Shown here piece after piece: positions 24,101 to 31,229 of a stretch of DNA of 64,000 nt. Within the stretch, counting starts at the first letter, position 1, and every line of letters begins with the position of its first letter. Below the pieces are notes generated by a model. The model did no database searches and was not told the origin of the DNA. It was given only the letters and a program-made list of their open reading frames with translations. The translations under genes were made by a program, and so were the position numbers. The stretch comes from a virus, in IMG/VR virus record IMGVR_UViG_3300048691_000181, positions 42,964 to 106,963 of that record; one strand, written 5' to 3'.

Positions 24101-27100
24101 AGGATGTTAAACTCTTCTGCTGTGTCTTATGAAGACATTAGAACCACTGTTTCAGATTCTATCATATCTGGTATTCAAACATTGCTTTTAACTGGACCTT
24201 TTACACCTGAACAATATACGGCTAATGCTAAAGCGTTTAAGGACAAGATTAAGAAAGAAGCATTGAAGGTTAAAGGCTTCTCTGATTCGGATATTAGTGG
24301 AGAATTGAAGAATGCTTCTACTGTAGCAAGCTTAGTAGCATTAGACAACTTATTCGATGATATGTACGATTGGATGAGCCTGCCAGAAAATAGGAACAGA
24401 TTTTTAAACAGAAATAACCTTAACCAGTTAGAAGAAGCTGAATCTATACTTACCGATATGGAAGAAGCTAAGTATAAAGGCACTTCTGGCAATACAAAAG
24501 GAGAAGTTGCAATAAGCTTCGGACAACGTATCATCGAAATAACCAAGTTCTTAAACAGCTTAGATACAGAGACTATTCGCTTAACCATGAAGTCGATGAG
24601 TGGAGATATGCTCTATGCGTTTCAAAACTCTACTTTTATGATGGACTTATGGCATGACATGAAGGATACGGATATTACTTTAGATAAGCTTCAATCTCTC
24701 TATCCTTTCTTAAAGTCTAAGAACTTTGAACACAATTCCTTTAACAAGACAGGTGTTGGTTCTAATCACATTATAAACTTCTCTACATTTGATGCGTATA
24801 AACAAACCTTTACGGGTTCTGTAAAAGTACACAAAGCAGAGAATGAACAAGAGTTCTTACGTCGGGTTATCAACTTCCATTTCTTACACAATATGGCTGC
24901 GGCTGATGTTTCTTCTTCTGGTACGGTGAATAGACTTACGTATGACCAAGAGACATTCCCCTTAGAAGGACGTGCAAGACTTCAGATGGCAAATATCAAC
25001 TTCTTAAACAAAGAAGAATTGAAAGGTAGCTTAAATAATATTCTACTTCAATTACGCAATAGAGAACATGATATGATTCAGACATGGGTTAAAGGACAAC
25101 CTACGAAAGACAAGAATGGCAATTGGACGGCACATGTCTTAAACTATCTGGGTATGTCTAAATCTATGCTCTTAGGAGAAGGTGTTACAGAAGAGCAGAT
25201 AGATGCCTTTGAGAAGGCTTTAACAATGGAGACGATAGCTAACAAGGAAATCCCATTATCTTCTGTTACAGAGAAATTGAACAATGCTCTTGCTCCTTTA
25301 ATGGAACAGTTAGGAAGGGCTATCTGGCAGAATATGGTTAAGTATAATAAGACAATACATCCTCAAATCTTAACCGCAGCAAGAAATATGAAGTCTCAAG
25401 GATGGATGACTCAAGCTGAATTAGATGAGATGGTTTCTATCTTATCTCCTACTGCTACAGTTGGTTCATTCCCTACTATTGCTAAGTATAATAAGAATAA
25501 GGATTTAGGGACAACAACTTACTTTTATAATGATATTTCTGATGCGGATAAAGTTAAGTTAGATGGAATCGTAGGTAAGATGTTTGGTGCTTACCAGTAT
25601 AACCGTTATGTAAACTCTTATCATCTTAACCAGATGATAGCAGGCGACTTATTGATGTACGGTAAAGACTTAGACTTAATCAAGCGTTTATTAGGCACTT
25701 CAACTCCGGGACAACACTTCCAAGTTGACAATACACAAGGAGAACAAGGTACTATGAAGGATGCAGAATATAGGGCTAAGCTAACAGCGACTTCACCTTA
25801 TACGCGAGCTATTGTGGTTAGTGATGCGGTTATGCCTAATACAAGGTCTAAAACAAAACAGAAGATAGAAGACATAGATGAAGACGGTAATCCGATAACA
25901 CGAGAAGTAGAACCAGAAGGATTTGACAACAAGCGCTCTATGGAAACTACGCTTCGTCGTATACTTCAACCACAAGACGAAGAAGCAAGGAATCTACTCT
26001 ATACAGATAAGTCTCAATTGTTATATAAAGATGAGATTGAAGCTGCGATTAAGAAGATTACGGAAGCGCATGGCGATAAAGGCTTTGAGATTACGGACGG
26101 TTATTGTTTAATGACACAAGCTGGTTACGAGAACTTGAAGAAAGGTTTATCTGAAGCATACGATTTAGGTGATGCTCAAAAGCTTATCTATTTTGGTATA
26201 GATGAACATATAGAACAATTACGTGGTGTAGATGGTAGGGCTGGTGTAGCTACTCCTTATTATGTTAAATCTTCTTATCTTGTTTTGTCTCCTGCTTTAA
26301 TTGCACAGTATCCTGCATTGAATAGACTGAACCAATTCTTAATTGCTGCTAAGGCGGATGAACTTCACTTTGGTTCTTCTGTTAAAGTAGGTGCACCAAA
26401 GAATACGACAAGCTATGAAGATATACTTCATTCTGACGATAGAGCAAGGACTTTAGGAAAGTTTGGCTTAGACAATGCCAATGTAGTTAGAATGAACAAT
26501 AAGTATCGGAGAGCTGTCTATAACCCTATTGCCAAGTTAGATTCTAAGATTTCTTTATTTACCCAGATGTTCTATATGCAGATGGTAAATACGCCTTCGG
26601 GAGAGAAGTCGGATACAATTACATCTGCCTTAGCCTTCTTGTTTGAGAAAGGAATTGAAAGAGAAACACGTTTAATGAAGAATAATTTTGGTGCTTTTAT
26701 CCAGAAGACAATCAAAAATGCACCAATCTTAGCTTCTTACGATGAATACTTAAATGGAACATTAGACGAAGATACGATTAAGCGGTTGATGACAGATGCG
26801 ACAATACGTAAAGCTGTTCAGACTGCTATTGTCTCAACCATAACAAAGAAGGCTATTAACGTAAACTTTAAAGGCGCTAAGCTAATTTCTGCGCCAGCAG
26901 GCTTATTAGATAGTTCTGGGTCTAAACCTTTAACACTTAGACACGAAGTTATTACAGACGAAGCTGGTAATAAGACTATCCAATATACAGCAGACTGTAT
27001 TGTTTCAGAAGGGATGTTAGATGCAGCTCAAAAGGCTTTCTTAGACGGAGACAAAGATTATCACCAATCTGGGATAGATAAAAATAGCGGTATAAACATA

Positions 27101-30100
27101 GATGGACATAAGGTTTACTTCGAGAAAGGAGACTTCTTGTCTATGCGATTACCTACAACAGGTAAGCATAGTGGTGTAGTTCTACGTGTCGTAGGTTACC
27201 ATAAATCTCCTGCTAACATAGTCTTTGTTGCACCTGAATCCTCTAAGATATTAGGAGAGGATTATGACGTAGATGCACGTTTTACTGTGTTTAGAGAGAC
27301 ATGGAAAGGAAAGGATGGGTTTGAGATGAGCTATAATATTGGAGGGATAGAAACAAAACTTAAGGTAGACAACTTTCAACCAATAGGCTATATTAAGAAA
27401 AAGATAGGCTATCGGAAACAGGTTATGCAAGGCAATGACCACAACGACTATAAGTTGTCTAAGGAAACACAACACATAGCTTGGTCAACCTCTAAGGATA
27501 TTATGTTAGAGCAAACTAAGACATTGGATAAGTTGAGAAAACATATTTCAAGTCTTATCGAAAAAGTTGTAGATGCTCAAAGTGAAGAATATGAGCTCTA
27601 TTATTCTCAGTTAAAGAATCTTGAGAAGTATGAAGATGCACTCTTGCGTAATATTATTGTAGAGACTATTATGGATAATCTATCTTCTCCTGACCATATT
27701 ATTGAGATGTCTTTACCGATTACAACAGAACACTTTGTTCCTTTGATTAAGACCTTAGAAATTAAATTAGGCTGGCATAATGAAATTAAAGAGAAGTATA
27801 ATCCTTCTATCATTAGAGACATCTTAGGCTTACATTCTAATATACATGGTGGAGATATTATAACGGGAGCAGGAGCGAATGGCTTTAAGGAATTAGCCTA
27901 TATTTTCAACACGGCATTGGATGATAAGGGGGAAAAAGAATTAAAGGCATTAAGGAATAAGTCTAATGCAAGAGCCAGAGCAAGAAAGAGAGTTGCAGGT
28001 ATAATGAAGTCTTATGGGGAGACTGAAATTACTCCAGAGTCTATTCAAAAAGCCAAAGAAGACATTTCAAAACAAATAGAAACGCTTAAACAAGAGATTG
28101 TTAACGATAGAGAATATCTTGATAATATATTAAATAGACCTCTTTCTGGAAAAAGAAATGAAGAGCAAGAACGAGAAGATGAAATTGACTTTTTGGCAAA
28201 TGAGATAGATTCTAAGTATAAGCAGATAGAAGAATTTAAGACCTACCGAATTACAGATGAAAACATAGAATATACAAAAGGAACTGAATCAGAAGAAGCT
28301 ATGAAGACAGAAAGACTTCAAGATTTAAAGGCCCTGAACGCTATTTATAAAGCTTCTAATCAACGTTCTCTTGCTCATGGTAATGTTCCTTCATCTAATA
28401 GAAGAACAGGGCTTAGATTCAAGCAAATGCCTATTTCTATCTCTGACTCTAACGGTACCATCTCTTATGGTCATATCACAGAGAATGGCTATTGGATGGA
28501 AAATAAGAAAGAAAGGTTTGGCCTATCTATTTGGGAACAGTTAGATGCGATTATTAACTTAGCATTGGACAACTTGAAAGAAAACAAGTTAGGTAAGCTC
28601 TCTATTTCTAATGATACGTTTCAGGCTATCTTAGGTGGTTTAGCTTTAGGGATGCCATTTCAAGAAGAGAATAACCTCATAGGAAATCTTCTTTACCAGC
28701 CAGCTATTAAGATGCTTACACATTCTCAATATGTCGGCATCTCTGATATTCACGATAGAATAGGCTTAAAGATGATTAAGAAAGGACAGAAAGATAATAT
28801 GGAACGTGCTGTGGCATACGAAGAGGCTTTTAAGGAAGATCAAGCAAATACTATTGGAGATACGTTAGTGAAAGTTCTTTCTGTTATGGACAAAGAAGCA
28901 CTTGAATTATCTCGGGTAGAGAATGAAGCATCGGAAGGTGCCGACTTCTTCGATTTAAGCGTCTATCTAAGTGGAACCTCATCCAATGCAGGTATATGGG
29001 AAGAGAACGCGCACAAAGGATATTTCAAGGTAATGGAAGCAGTTCTTGAAGTTTTAAATAAGACAGATAACTGGGATATTCAAGGTTGGGCAGGTAATGG
29101 CGAAAGAACTCAAGACTTGGTAAAGAAAGCCAATGGCGTACTTAGAACTATCTTGACCGATAAGTTTACACGTGCATTTGACGATACTCGACTCTTCGAT
29201 AATGACTCCTTTATCATCTTCCTTAAACAGAATCTAAAGGCTCTAACCGTATTTAAACAGTTAGATATTCTTGGTGCAGATATCAATACGATGAATAAGC
29301 CTATTGCTGCGCTACGTATCAATCCCACTGATGCTGTTGAAGTTCAGGAGACTTTGTCTCAAAATGGTATATTTGGTCCAACCTTGACCAATATAAAACC
29401 GCGCTATAAGAGATATATGGGCTTCTCCGAATTCAAAGATAAGTTAGATGAATCAGATGATCGTATTACAACTCAATCGCTTTCAATCAATCCAGAGAAC
29501 TTTATCAATAAGCAACCTCATATTAAAGGAGCACTCTTAGGAGCTCAAAGTGCTCAGGCTATGAATGCTCGTTATATGATTATCGAAGACCCCTCGTTTA
29601 AGCAGATGATAGAAGATACGCTTGAGATGTTATCCGAAGGCAAGTATAATAACATTATATCTGTTAGAGCAGACAACCATATTTCAGAAGAAGCTCGACT
29701 CATCTTAATCAAAGAAGAATTAGCTCGATTTGCTATCTTTAACGAGTATAAAGACTTTATGGAAGCAGAAGAATCTCCTTATGGTAAAGAGATAGAGTTT
29801 GGTTCGATGAAGGATAATATTGGTGTTATCTTAGAAGCATGGAAAGTAAAGGATAAGAATGTTATAATAGCAACAGAGAACCTAATCTTAGATGCTATTC
29901 GTTTTGATAATAGAGGTAAACTTCGATTCAGAGGGTCAGATATCTTAGATAAGAAGAATCATCAAGCTTACTTAATGGCAGCAGAAGATTTATCTAATAT
30001 GTACTTTGACCAAGTATCTGGTAAAGTATTGGCTGGAGAAGAACGAATAAAACAAGAAGAAAAGAACTGGATAGATACTAAATTGTCTGAACCAGAGAAA

Positions 30101-31156
30101 ACAAGAAGGAGAGGCTTAATAATTCCTTTAGATTTATTCTTAGGTATCTATCTTAAACTTGAACAGCAAGGCTATGGTACAGAACATAAAGCATATCAAC
30201 TACTCTCTAAAGATGTTAGAGACCTTATTGCTGATTTAGCTTATACGGGTATGGAGAACTTGAAGGATGTTATTGATTCTGGTACAGAACAAAAAGAAGT
30301 AGATGGTATTCAAGGAAGAGAATTCTCTGAAGAGTTGACCAATCTACGTCAAGCCTTTACTGAATCTGTTCTTCGTAGAAACTTAGAGTCTGTTGGAGAT
30401 GTTTATGAAACAGCAACCAATGGGATTAAGTTTGTTCCTTCAGAGAGTAAGGATATGATTCTATTTGGCGGAGAACAAAAAGCTCGAGTTGACCTTTCTG
30501 GTTTCGAGAAAGAAGTTAAGATTAACGAAAGAGGTTTCTTCTATGATTTGAAAGTTGTTACTGATAAGGAAATGCCTCCTTACATTAAAGCTAATGGGAA
30601 TCTCTACGTCCGACTATTGTCTACGTACGACGAGAAAGCGGAAATATCTAAGAAGAAAGACAAACAAGGTAAAGAAATAGAAAGTAAGGCGACTGAAGTA
30701 AAAAAGAACAATACTCATTTCTTTGTTAAACTACCACGTTCTACAACCTTTGCTAAAGAATCTTTTCTCTCTAACAGGTTAGATACTTCTTATTTGTCTA
30801 TTATTCCTTACCAGAAACAAGCTACTACTTTTGCTGTAAGAGAAAGTTTGATTAAGCGATTGGAAGCTTCTATTAAAGAGAATAAAGGAATCATTTTTCT
30901 TTACGAGAAAAATGATGTATCTTTGTCTAACCCGATACCCATTAAGATTAAGGAAGGTTCTACGGAACAAGAGATAACAACTTCGGGCAAACAGAAGCCT
31001 ATCTATCGTGTTTACGAATATACAACTTTTCCAGAGATACATACGGCTAACTATCGAAAACAATTGCCTATGCCAATCAAGAGTACACATAGTCTTTTCT
31101 TGGCTGGTAGAGCCTTAGAAGAAGAAGATGCCTTAAGAGACTCTTGTGATGTTTAA
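12173..31156 (+). CDS. Giant virion polyprotein: SF1 helicase, zincin motif and RNA polymerase core
   Basis: One uninterrupted frame of 6,327 residues. Residues 1-1550 are mainly helical and coiled-coil-like. Residues about 1600-2000 carry SF1-type helicase motifs in order: Walker A GVSGSGKT (1620-1627), DE in LIIADEQF (D1704/E1705), GDSSQ (1751-1755), the YR of LSIGYRAS, and AITRGKKF (R1986). A Pro/Ala/Thr linker follows (about 2042-2085). HEFFH at 3443-3447 is a HExxH zincin motif. The polymerase core follows: FGSSVKVGA (K4738) resembles the first double-psi beta-barrel lysine region, and GEDYDVDAR (D5030, D5032, D5034) is the DxDxD metal-binding loop of two-barrel RNA polymerases, preceded by MRLPTTGKHSG. 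crAss-like phages package a polymerase of this class in the virion; zincin domains are also known in their giant proteins. Whether the chain is cleaved is unknown. The start follows the gap and promoter box; the next gene follows a hairpin. Confidence 0.85.
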   Translation: MDEQGQDPFAGGLQPLKNTYQRQFQTLDKPTEMEAYNEYDRGFIPNSGMSQEHNRANNQSSGDLLAKAVKRLAISTPLKFAESISDLGGFLTGTSAMDNPLSVGLRQAEDAWKEMNPVYRSQKYDEGTVWDKMTSGSFLANDLIDGVAYMASAWGGTKLIGAGVGMALKATMPELALAEAAMANGQQLSGGSKFVQTLLNRGLDANNITRGTVTALNTISEATAESVDSYTQVKQNLLRKKQLGLMGHSGYEDYANIGDDQIESEARSAYKETFVGNAAILILPNWLESGWWLGKAGKAGARATLTTAFRAGETQLAQEAEKMGFKHGAIAFAKGFATEGLWEENLQGALQMYEKSISDPTLSNRDRGLFPGIAGTLKNSATNLAGFSKSLLGGNIDANSEEGQGAISIWLGGALGSPMALMGHYREQVDNKKQRTELQAELDRAHQNSKILGHGFNKEINFAVDSIEKDDTGKIKKDAEGNPIIKFDIEKKTRDLISGFFKEMSANHAVLADMADNEIYGAVNTHFSAFNAAMEIEQSRWDKGIKDVFAERLVKNFEEMSKGTEAVPESKDEQGNVIPAQEAVEGTNVGRGLFKLELLNSYRDLYRNEYQAAYNKAFRSFDGNDENKKRFLLDMVQNRTIEMFRLQMLKSLRDGNGSLTTDGLAEPYIKSKQGREDIEKLIAEKEAQIEKFNLRTNSKGIEAMYGEYQKSQSVDDVQEALGNAVKEVADLTKELSATTETEVEQTTKDADGKDVVTKVKQQVGISEEKRKELNRKIQEKKNEVFLKRQEYEEQAGIHAKSISTNFYHDKDLAKDALAGKDVRGMGRYQYERLAHSRTKIGGRFSRYQNRRMGQVQDSLIAQVAANIQANREKMAGDLTLVDRVQDLMDQYEDALLNPQAGSEEIRQQLQENEEKSHLLYQEEKDLDLRYTEELKYATTSLLRNRIDKTFQKQRALLSERRELLINEYKNLEQEYKDFADDKALDIIEEMLQLITQNQRVLFQASLFDGSVIAKFMNLVETIRDKSEKAIVEYNDLIEQRDELGQKIQEGVFDKPIIEGLRELKNIDLYGIKPEYFLSTPIVKDEDEDGNEFALGFGIRQGTHIFPSNFDDVVELQKNLLKAIKAKDDALNQYKTLLSQIDEKDSLTRKYANILNGAEATAALPERAGLEEAVTKYKEHVKERSKLNLEHTKLKDYDKKAQLAIETEWLVNPNEAYFRQYLVEQNTDDVLNALSIEFSNIAAGKLFDSAFDIDDKSTWTILPDVAFTMPLVTARYFKEKLEEIVNMTKHTTEDETAKGIIEAYKKVSQIMGMGKYEITLPKALDMLNAIIAHEDNRQNINIGRMEAFEKNQKASHQEVLDIIHGSDAIKLDDSYGLFRELQAIKSSERSTKKADALKSLEAKEKAILLEVDTLIAQMGITALPSGYESMSGTTKLNALLFSLGGLSSFLSLAGGEKLNEQMRVAFKFHAFVRVLQSTGDINQTLYEISKDAKLNDTQKAQLTGLITKLTSLSPIETAQGYLNSTIGDKGKNDAKYQAFVNILTSIDKAPMDGLGYSPNYLQMNAFIESVINFDLSQKENESRVTGLKKKFNSDSFPQDVLAKEYIKDLNDRPLNASLLLGVSGSGKTIGTQLLIKYYLAAGSGNRPSETKRVLLVGHTSASSENLKNEAVRTIPAANAMTAVTNVEFYNMTPEQRSEFDLIIADEQFTLSTDEFRIFQNAGRNAYNDEGGPAVYGKDGLKILQTPVLFIMGDSSQPRGEIMNYLTDLESVKDAAYKSVKRLTPLSIGYRASVQAIESVAYQFKSSTEHVQLETTEANKTIEEFRIQDKNAIIAANDNQALKESLSIIGLISDNDADEQTRQNKILDLVTLLDNNTSTEKTVIIVANEKKKQAYIEGLVRLSPNIKPDYAKEGRIQVMTFNDVQGRTFDNVLIDYVPTDKMVQRSVVFNPATRKYEQKYTEIALADLQLAVGSEYKKNSNVYMAITRGKKFVYMNGISQAKLETDNKLQKHVFSGTKEAEALRKNYEEVKKNFGVQVNQAVTTTPIAPTPAPAASSTNTNPPPAATPPAPPVAPTPAPTNPPPTPPVSDIDNSTPIIDNTVEEDEDELTEDALADVNTDGLIEEDKQDYQDQIDHIGIAQVIAAINPDFFAEGSDKIILQHPETIEDITINDGDTHLMVKQRFRIRQGLENIHQDGIDYTVVYPAAIDSIPVEGTTIPNSITVPIFSNTNDGKRVTVQVYVPLVTKEGERERFTGRYINSGTFRYMTEGVFKSETEHLGMGLDTVLNDMNSNEMSEYTTESKYFNGTTLTQKEIDDHKKVLKDKGLDTDLLMQEMVVHEQSDMNFRNYDPTKADSDKMKSVSQTIIQVLTDLKSKDNNVNDSTLEAFISEITINENGVIRLNPKFLLDGQAKVQQKLPAMLWEISTMALVNSKSERGVNFLSSASPALKAAFGQKGRSNGIYGMPVIILKNIPIGTKNGKTTIRDFFIPLNQPKMQATSEIVSTFTSLKSNLDNFKAVLDEVVASLGSDASTASILGLDAIKGEAERIENKNGRERALANGTSHIETNNTQTNLLNTSFLNMVLYAGQDLFDLQDDTFAPKTISDADIKKVLLDSLKTSFEAAKEKIVLEIFKNQNLGKNIDELLAKDKSPEATKSKRDQLAKIKREQEDKINFPQSETNILGSQYVLLTQGIIASPAEKLQQLKNVIVPMVYGNKGSFFGTALKNKPYTVEQVAKQTGIESAAEVAGKQPSDYLAEEIIKQFLSGSDTFKQSDIGFYFNPNEGNEAMQTKNESVKFKLLEGKLPAVVYAYLNAMKDSLDGKDVNTIQLEELFNIRNKSKIKNDAAFTSYQELKDEIAKLNFKKFNFTTETTPREILEKTKGFDLKASLASKALEHFAKANYKIKDENGNEKRLLMSKQDKNNQTAEQRSKTGRQAQFNVFARLTETNFNFASRQKLVRTKLEQAVKFQSKSQFPFGMFEIVQGEWSNQGKIKKKDTYGVNDSIFRSWMNQATNPNQDLGFTPMWNTGTEVKESLLRKEQTALYLAMWRAFSDDALGLAQFVKHMEQMGDSSYSEALTDSNGTQLPVPMTEGDIQRVIDTPTNYKQSVTFGLRSNEDERTENEKKLGRDEPSELNTTSVHKALDTTQGATQEHAKNILDKLDAAFPAVPLSVTPNKLVVQRANSAQAQQTKTEEDTTATQEAPTQPTSTPEEAITNARTEANDNLANQVANDPNSTVATDEDVDPLAALKKRIEGVDSTLTGKDKNALIENAITNTLIKTFDKYPLATIQKLSNMIIERIEGKSEEVAYTNSNLSEAEDALGHSMSLVKSVALMGQALSVLDSVSDKQITGKIKVKRKDHTVAFQQQDVNEAVKAIRRRIEGDVLTYAQSVLSDFGMDIGTVKMVSRLTDATMQSAQGNKPVWGYVKHGAIALEKSATRTDFNHEFFHYTFRYLMTEPERRLLIENAKSEFGEAFKNMSFAEQEEYLANQFEKYMQFRKFSPETKEEAKAKKTFLRAMFDRFIELFNWIIGARNIVVNKALGRKANADFEAIRTGKYKIYNAAWDMLYSGRLYEAAFSNGAQLEGIEDEFSIEGATLQGLIREIFSELKDASSQDYIDYVSHVELTIGMLYAEGHRDGYVMTYHQAIGQAFNKIQKQLEDKEAIPKIFTKLESLFSKESPDKVRSKMHSIFTEVIKSLINNIDMHVDIEKDNTVDMGEGVKNVDNEKKKAEDNPTTHLRHVIKTFFRIAGSDTKGKSLIPISKEKIFRDTINQVHFADLARLDEEIEVWLTSNTLAARIIEGKKSLEFGRAILDTSENNALAIKRRIIQIRKDSSIKNSGLTDNPGLGIRTLPVNAGNMAYVYDKHKQGYGLEYTNGGFSKTYYIDGRIAGNTKASSPKQIHDQLSLDLELYLDKNPSGDREALLAMIRNQTNFNLLVRRAEADQQLKALSQTIGSLGEVKMTSDTEGFEKGQLFLRRMLNSSAVSYEDIRTTVSDSIISGIQTLLLTGPFTPEQYTANAKAFKDKIKKEALKVKGFSDSDISGELKNASTVASLVALDNLFDDMYDWMSLPENRNRFLNRNNLNQLEEAESILTDMEEAKYKGTSGNTKGEVAISFGQRIIEITKFLNSLDTETIRLTMKSMSGDMLYAFQNSTFMMDLWHDMKDTDITLDKLQSLYPFLKSKNFEHNSFNKTGVGSNHIINFSTFDAYKQTFTGSVKVHKAENEQEFLRRVINFHFLHNMAAADVSSSGTVNRLTYDQETFPLEGRARLQMANINFLNKEELKGSLNNILLQLRNREHDMIQTWVKGQPTKDKNGNWTAHVLNYLGMSKSMLLGEGVTEEQIDAFEKALTMETIANKEIPLSSVTEKLNNALAPLMEQLGRAIWQNMVKYNKTIHPQILTAARNMKSQGWMTQAELDEMVSILSPTATVGSFPTIAKYNKNKDLGTTTYFYNDISDADKVKLDGIVGKMFGAYQYNRYVNSYHLNQMIAGDLLMYGKDLDLIKRLLGTSTPGQHFQVDNTQGEQGTMKDAEYRAKLTATSPYTRAIVVSDAVMPNTRSKTKQKIEDIDEDGNPITREVEPEGFDNKRSMETTLRRILQPQDEEARNLLYTDKSQLLYKDEIEAAIKKITEAHGDKGFEITDGYCLMTQAGYENLKKGLSEAYDLGDAQKLIYFGIDEHIEQLRGVDGRAGVATPYYVKSSYLVLSPALIAQYPALNRLNQFLIAAKADELHFGSSVKVGAPKNTTSYEDILHSDDRARTLGKFGLDNANVVRMNNKYRRAVYNPIAKLDSKISLFTQMFYMQMVNTPSGEKSDTITSALAFLFEKGIERETRLMKNNFGAFIQKTIKNAPILASYDEYLNGTLDEDTIKRLMTDATIRKAVQTAIVSTITKKAINVNFKGAKLISAPAGLLDSSGSKPLTLRHEVITDEAGNKTIQYTADCIVSEGMLDAAQKAFLDGDKDYHQSGIDKNSGINIDGHKVYFEKGDFLSMRLPTTGKHSGVVLRVVGYHKSPANIVFVAPESSKILGEDYDVDARFTVFRETWKGKDGFEMSYNIGGIETKLKVDNFQPIGYIKKKIGYRKQVMQGNDHNDYKLSKETQHIAWSTSKDIMLEQTKTLDKLRKHISSLIEKVVDAQSEEYELYYSQLKNLEKYEDALLRNIIVETIMDNLSSPDHIIEMSLPITTEHFVPLIKTLEIKLGWHNEIKEKYNPSIIRDILGLHSNIHGGDIITGAGANGFKELAYIFNTALDDKGEKELKALRNKSNARARARKRVAGIMKSYGETEITPESIQKAKEDISKQIETLKQEIVNDREYLDNILNRPLSGKRNEEQEREDEIDFLANEIDSKYKQIEEFKTYRITDENIEYTKGTESEEAMKTERLQDLKALNAIYKASNQRSLAHGNVPSSNRRTGLRFKQMPISISDSNGTISYGHITENGYWMENKKERFGLSIWEQLDAIINLALDNLKENKLGKLSISNDTFQAILGGLALGMPFQEENNLIGNLLYQPAIKMLTHSQYVGISDIHDRIGLKMIKKGQKDNMERAVAYEEAFKEDQANTIGDTLVKVLSVMDKEALELSRVENEASEGADFFDLSVYLSGTSSNAGIWEENAHKGYFKVMEAVLEVLNKTDNWDIQGWAGNGERTQDLVKKANGVLRTILTDKFTRAFDDTRLFDNDSFIIFLKQNLKALTVFKQLDILGADINTMNKPIAALRINPTDAVEVQETLSQNGIFGPTLTNIKPRYKRYMGFSEFKDKLDESDDRITTQSLSINPENFINKQPHIKGALLGAQSAQAMNARYMIIEDPSFKQMIEDTLEMLSEGKYNNIISVRADNHISEEARLILIKEELARFAIFNEYKDFMEAEESPYGKEIEFGSMKDNIGVILEAWKVKDKNVIIATENLILDAIRFDNRGKLRFRGSDILDKKNHQAYLMAAEDLSNMYFDQVSGKVLAGEERIKQEEKNWIDTKLSEPEKTRRRGLIIPLDLFLGIYLKLEQQGYGTEHKAYQLLSKDVRDLIADLAYTGMENLKDVIDSGTEQKEVDGIQGREFSEELTNLRQAFTESVLRRNLESVGDVYETATNGIKFVPSESKDMILFGGEQKARVDLSGFEKEVKINERGFFYDLKVVTDKEMPPYIKANGNLYVRLLSTYDEKAEISKKKDKQGKEIESKATEVKKNNTHFFVKLPRSTTFAKESFLSNRLDTSYLSIIPYQKQATTFAVRESLIKRLEASIKENKGIIFLYEKNDVSLSNPIPIKIKEGSTEQEITTSGKQKPIYRVYEYTTFPEIHTANYRKQLPMPIKSTHSLFLAGRALEEEDALRDSCDV
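18308..18403 (+). repeat. Direct repeat inside the proline-rich linker
   Basis: The 18-base unit GCACCAACTCCTGCTCCA occurs at 18308-18325 and again at 18386-18403, in the same frame, encoding APTPAP each time. Between the copies lie further CCT/CCA-rich codons. It marks the Pro/Ala linker after the helicase motifs of the giant protein and could allow length variation by slippage or recombination. Confidence 0.8.
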
Positions 31157-31175
31157 ATGGCTTAGAATCAAAATA

Positions 31176-31207
31176 AACCACCTTGTACGTCATTATACAA
31201 GGTGGTT
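31176..31207 (+). other. Hairpin between the giant gene and the next virion gene
   Basis: A perfect 12-base stem: 31176-31187 pairs with 31196-31207, with loop 31188-31195. It starts 19 bases after the giant gene's stop codon and ends 22 bases before the ATG at 31230. No clean T-run follows, so it is more likely an RNA processing, stability or translation element than a full terminator, though partial termination is possible. Confidence 0.65.
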
Positions 31208-31229
31208 AACCTTAAAACTTTAATCTCCT

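Noticed and set aside
24175-24588. 137-codon minus-strand ORF inside the giant gene
   Set aside because: Antisense shadow of the giant frame; Ser/Leu-rich composition typical of reversed codons and no neighbour on that strand.
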